A DNA stretch of 33,194 bases. It comes from Marinilabiliaceae bacterium. Lineage in GTDB: Bacteria; Bacteroidota; Bacteroidia; Bacteroidales; Marinilabiliaceae. Below the pieces are notes generated by a model. It was not told where the DNA came from and did no database searches. It saw nothing but the letters and a program-made list of their open reading frames with translations. The stretch is taken from NCBI GenBank assembly GCA_009777175.1, contig WRMI01000032.1, forward strand, positions 1-33,194, given 5' to 3'. A program made the position numbers and the translations under genes. Positions 31,053 through 33,194 of the stretch are shown piece by piece (position 1 is the stretch's first letter; every line of letters starts with the position of its first letter).

Positions 31053-32078
31053 ATGGTACGCGAAGGGTTGATGACGTACGAAAGTTTAATGGCATCAATA
31101 AATGGGCCCGCCCCATGCAGCGTAACCTGCGGTACAGGTGGCGGTGGTGGTAGCGGCGGAAAAGCTGTGTATGGATACACAGGCACAAGCCCGCCCGATG
31201 GTAACAAACAAATTTGGAACAAATGCTTTCTATGCATTGCAGCAACCTTTTTGCTTGGTATTATGCTTTTGTTTGTTGCATGCGAAGATACCAAGATAGA
31301 AAACGACCGTATTGCAGAATTGTTACTGAAAGGTGAAAACGTAAAATCATCGGATTTTAAAACTGCTGAAAAGAATCTGGAAGACGGGGATATTCTGCAT
31401 GCGGTTTCTGATGGAAAGTTCCATTCGACACCAAAAGAATATTCAGCAAGTGAAATAGCCTGGCTGGTTAAAAGACTGAAAGAACTTGAATCAACCGGCA
31501 AAGGTGTGATCCAAGGGAAGAATTATATAAACCCGCGTGATTTTACCCCAGAGGACAGCACATACCTGGCGAACCTTGGGTTCCAGGTGTACCGGTATGG
31601 GGATGATGATCCGTGTAAGGATGAGCGAAAAGCGGTATGTATCGGCGCACAGGATAGTTGCGCTCATGCGCATTATACGCGTTCATTAATTTATCCAGCA
31701 TTGAATGAACCTATAAACTGTGAACCTGGCTACTGGCGAGTATTTAATGCCGACGATATTCAACGTGAAACATTCCGGGATAGTGTTTATCGACATATTT
31801 GGGTGGTTGATCATTTATGTCGCAGCCCCCCAGTAGAAGGACCAATAAAACCAGCTTATAACCCTGAAAACATGGAAATCTTCTACGAAGCATGCACCGT
31901 GTATGTATACCAAGTAATCCCGGATATGGAAGAAAAACGTGCCGCTCTCAAAGAATGCGAAGACGAAAATTCCGGCATTAACTTCCCCCAGATGAAATCC
32001 GGTACTTTCCAAATGCAGAACCGAGAGGGCATTTTAGATGGTAGGCGGAAGATGCTAAAGAGAGTGGTTAGTGGTTAG
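31053..32078 (+). CDS. Unrecognised Cys/Gly-rich lipoprotein-like protein
   Basis: I do not recognise this 341-residue protein. Residues 1-50 are unusual: two close cysteines (C22, C26) followed by GTGGGGGSGG and a Tyr/Gly patch. Then comes a hydrophobic segment (59-76, FLCIAATFLLGIMLLFVA) ending in C77, which looks like a lipoprotein signal peptide but starts 50 residues too late and has no methionine near it. The rest is soluble, with scattered cysteines (for example CIGAQDSCAHAHYTRS) and an EYSASEIAWLVKRLKELES helix. GC is about 45-55 percent, against mid-30s around it. The start could be 31053 or ATG 31071; a stop lies directly before 31053. The end (VVSG) is formed by GTTAGTG repeats. 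A good terminator follows. Confidence 0.6.
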   Translation: MVREGLMTYESLMASINGPAPCSVTCGTGGGGGSGGKAVYGYTGTSPPDGNKQIWNKCFLCIAATFLLGIMLLFVACEDTKIENDRIAELLLKGENVKSSDFKTAEKNLEDGDILHAVSDGKFHSTPKEYSASEIAWLVKRLKELESTGKGVIQGKNYINPRDFTPEDSTYLANLGFQVYRYGDDDPCKDERKAVCIGAQDSCAHAHYTRSLIYPALNEPINCEPGYWRVFNADDIQRETFRDSVYRHIWVVDHLCRSPPVEGPIKPAYNPENMEIFYEACTVYVYQVIPDMEEKRAALKECEDENSGINFPQMKSGTFQMQNREGILDGRRKMLKRVVSG

Positions 32079-32116
32079 TGGTTAGCTAACCTCGGAAGCA
32101 TAAAAGTTAAAGAATA

Positions 32117-32157
32117 AATCAACCTCATTCATAAAGAGTTATGGGGTTGGTTTTTTT
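32117..32157 (+). terminator. Intrinsic terminator of the unknown gene
   Basis: AATCAACCTC (32117-32126) pairs with GGGGTTGGTT (32143-32152) in a 10-bp stem with two G-T pairs. A run of seven T follows. It lies 39 bases after the stop codon at 32078. Confidence 0.75.
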
Positions 32158-32161
32158 CTTG

Positions 32162-32252
32162 GAGATGCCCCGAATTGCGCTCACGGTCGTCCGCAAGGGT
32201 ACGCCCCTACCGGGTTATCTACGTGGCACTCTACCGAGTGCTGCTGCGTGGG
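32162..32252 (+). repeat. Dispersed element GATGCCCCGAATTGCGC, copy 2
   Basis: Same start and end wording as copy 1 at 27802, with an additional ACGCCCCTACCGGGTTATCT stretch in the middle, followed by the hairpin CACTC-TACC-GAGTG. Confidence 0.75.
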
Positions 32253-32416
32253 GTAATTGATGGGGTGGGGTTTGGTGCATTCCGAACGTCTTCCATCGGC
32301 ATTTTAGAAAAAAATCTGTGTATATCTGTGTCATCTGTGTTATCTGTGTGCTATATAGGCAGTGGAAATAAGCGGATTTGGCAGATATTCGCTAACCTCT
32401 AACCTCTAATCACTAT

Positions 32417-32453
32417 TCTTTGCGTTCTCAACTTTGCGTCTTTGCGTTAAAAA
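32417..32453 (-). repeat. Dispersed AACGCAAAG repeat, inverted copy
   Basis: Forward wording TTTGCGTTCTCAACTTTGCG followed by TCTTTGCGTTAAAAA, the exact inverse of the copy at 19051 over most of its length. Confidence 0.8.
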
Positions 32454-32510
32454 TACATGGTATTGCTTTTTTTAAAAACTACAAAAAATCCACTCAAAAT
32501 CCAAAAAAAA

Positions 32511-32542
32511 TTTGCATGTCCCCAAAAAAAATATTACTTTTG
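32511..32542 (+). promoter_or_regulatory. Promoter of the second Rpn gene
   Basis: TTTG (32511-32514), 20 bases, then TACTTTTG (32535-32542). This is the textbook Bacteroidota -33/-7 arrangement and lies 25 bases before the ATG. Confidence 0.8.
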
Positions 32543-32567
32543 CGGCGTAAAATTTTTGAATAATAAT

Positions 32568-33194
32568 ATGGCAGTACAAAAGAAGGACATCATAATTGCT
32601 AATCCGATGTATGATGCGGTGTTCAAGTCGCTGATGGCAGACAAGGACAACGCGCGGTGCCTTGTGGGTACAATTACTGGCGAGCGGATTTTAGACATCG
32701 AATTTGCGCCGCAGGAATATATTCAGGAAAAAAATAAAGAAACGGAAAAGGAAAAACACGCAAAACCCATCGAAACGCTAAAACCTATACATTTAGATTT
32801 TGTTACCACTATTCGCACGAGAGGAGGCGGTAAGAAAAAGGTGTTGATAGAAATACAGCAGTCGCTCAAACCCGCCGACGTAGCACGTTTTCGTACATAC
32901 ATGGGCAATCATTACAAAAATGAAGATAATCTAATCAAAAAAGGTGACAGAATTTTAAAGGCGTTGCCAATAGCAGTCATATACATAATAGGCGACGAAA
33001 CCCCGAAAACATCGCACATTTCAGACGTAGCCTATAAGGTAAAACGAAGTGGCGTTTCTTTGTTGACAGGTGAAGAAATAAGCATTCAAAAGCCCTTCGA
33101 CCCGCTTATCGAAGCCCTTACTCACGATGCCTACTTCATACATGTGGGGCGCATCGCACCGGAATTGTTTAGCTCAGGTTACAAATGCCGCGAT
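32568..33194 (+). CDS. Rpn-family PD-(D/E)XK nuclease (5' part, runs off window)
   Basis: The frame from the ATG at 32568 stays open for 209 codons to the window end. It matches the Rpn (recombination-promoting nuclease/putative transposase) family: IANPMYDAVFKSLMADKDNAR near the start, GERILDIEFAPQEY, then HLDFVTTIRT and KVLIEIQQS giving the catalytic Asp and Glu-x-Gln, RFRTYMGNHYK, LPIAVIYIIG and EALTHDAYF. Such proteins cut DNA. Some enterobacterial members protect against phage and are restrained by a short product made from the same gene's 3' part. The first Rpn copy at 29897 is related throughout but lacks its N-terminal segment. The C-terminus, where a repeat tail would be expected, lies beyond the window. 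Confidence 0.88.
   Translation, partial: MAVQKKDIIIANPMYDAVFKSLMADKDNARCLVGTITGERILDIEFAPQEYIQEKNKETEKEKHAKPIETLKPIHLDFVTTIRTRGGGKKKVLIEIQQSLKPADVARFRTYMGNHYKNEDNLIKKGDRILKALPIAVIYIIGDETPKTSHISDVAYKVKRSGVSLLTGEEISIQKPFDPLIEALTHDAYFIHVGRIAPELFSSGYKCRD

Larger units (their letters stand above)
32079..32567. other. Intergenic region rich in dispersed repeats
   Basis: Apart from the terminator at 32117 and the promoter at 32511-32542, these 489 bases consist of a GTTAGTG tail, the second GATGCCCCGAATTGCGC element, an inverted CTGTGT-type element (about 32309-32352) and an inverted AACGCAAAG copy (32417-32453). I see no gene. Confidence 0.65.

Noticed and set aside
30878-31501. 207-codon frame opposite the unknown gene
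   Set aside because: It overlaps the 31053 gene; the plus frame is longer, has a terminator 39 bases after its stop and a plausible lipoprotein-like segment, so the minus frame is taken as a shadow, though it is long enough to keep in mind.

Overview
The window reads as a chromosomal segment of an AT-rich Bacteroidota, most likely a Bacteroidales. The pointers are a SusC/SusD pair with a lipoprotein glycan-binding partner, BACON-GH16 and GH3 enzymes, tryptophanase, Bacteroidota-type promoter -7 boxes (TAnnTTTG), and short dispersed and tandem repeats between most genes. No rRNA, tRNA, CRISPR array or conventional insertion sequence was recognised.

Left part (1-13931). A 955-base gene-free lead-in made only of repeats precedes serC. 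Then, on the minus strand, come an orphan PqqD-like/HprK-like pair, tnaA (tryptophanase) and uvrC. Directly upstream of uvrC lies a KilA-N gene whose 3' part has been replaced by a heptanucleotide repeat. Next to it is a roughly 1-kb modular minisatellite (7600-8599), bordered on the other side by an AlbA_2/ATPase gene that forms an operon with an LPP20-like secreted protein. A decayed and an intact copy of an AAA-ATPase/PD-(D/E)XK gene follow.

Middle part (14094-27508), all minus strand. This is a beta-glucan (laminarin or mixed-linkage type) utilisation locus: susC, susD, a PKD-domain surface glycan-binding lipoprotein, a BACON-GH16 endo-glucanase and a GH3 beta-glucosidase. The locus is split twice by small accessory genes: GxxExxY, Uma2, DUF4160, DUF2442 and a HicB-ATPase fusion. 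Around them lie at least five cut-off gene stubs (hicB, uma2, DUF2442, DUF4160 and a PIN/antitoxin chimera), several of them next to the same dispersed repeat. The arrangement looks like repeated insertion and deletion of small toxin-antitoxin-like cassettes inside a polysaccharide locus. The outer-membrane genes would import beta-1,3-glucan fragments made by the surface GH16, and GH3 would finish them to glucose.

Right part (27509-33194), plus strand, locally richer in GC. It holds a complete AbiEi/AbiEii type IV toxin-antitoxin pair, a frame-broken Rpn-family nuclease gene with a canonical -1 slippery heptamer at the break, an unrecognised Cys/Gly-rich lipoprotein-like gene of foreign composition followed by a good intrinsic terminator, and the 5' part of a second Rpn gene that runs off the window.

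The points most worth a second look are the modular array at 7600-8599, the stub-and-repeat island at 17600-21100, the HicB-ATPase fusion, the slippery site in the first Rpn gene, and the unknown gene at 31053.
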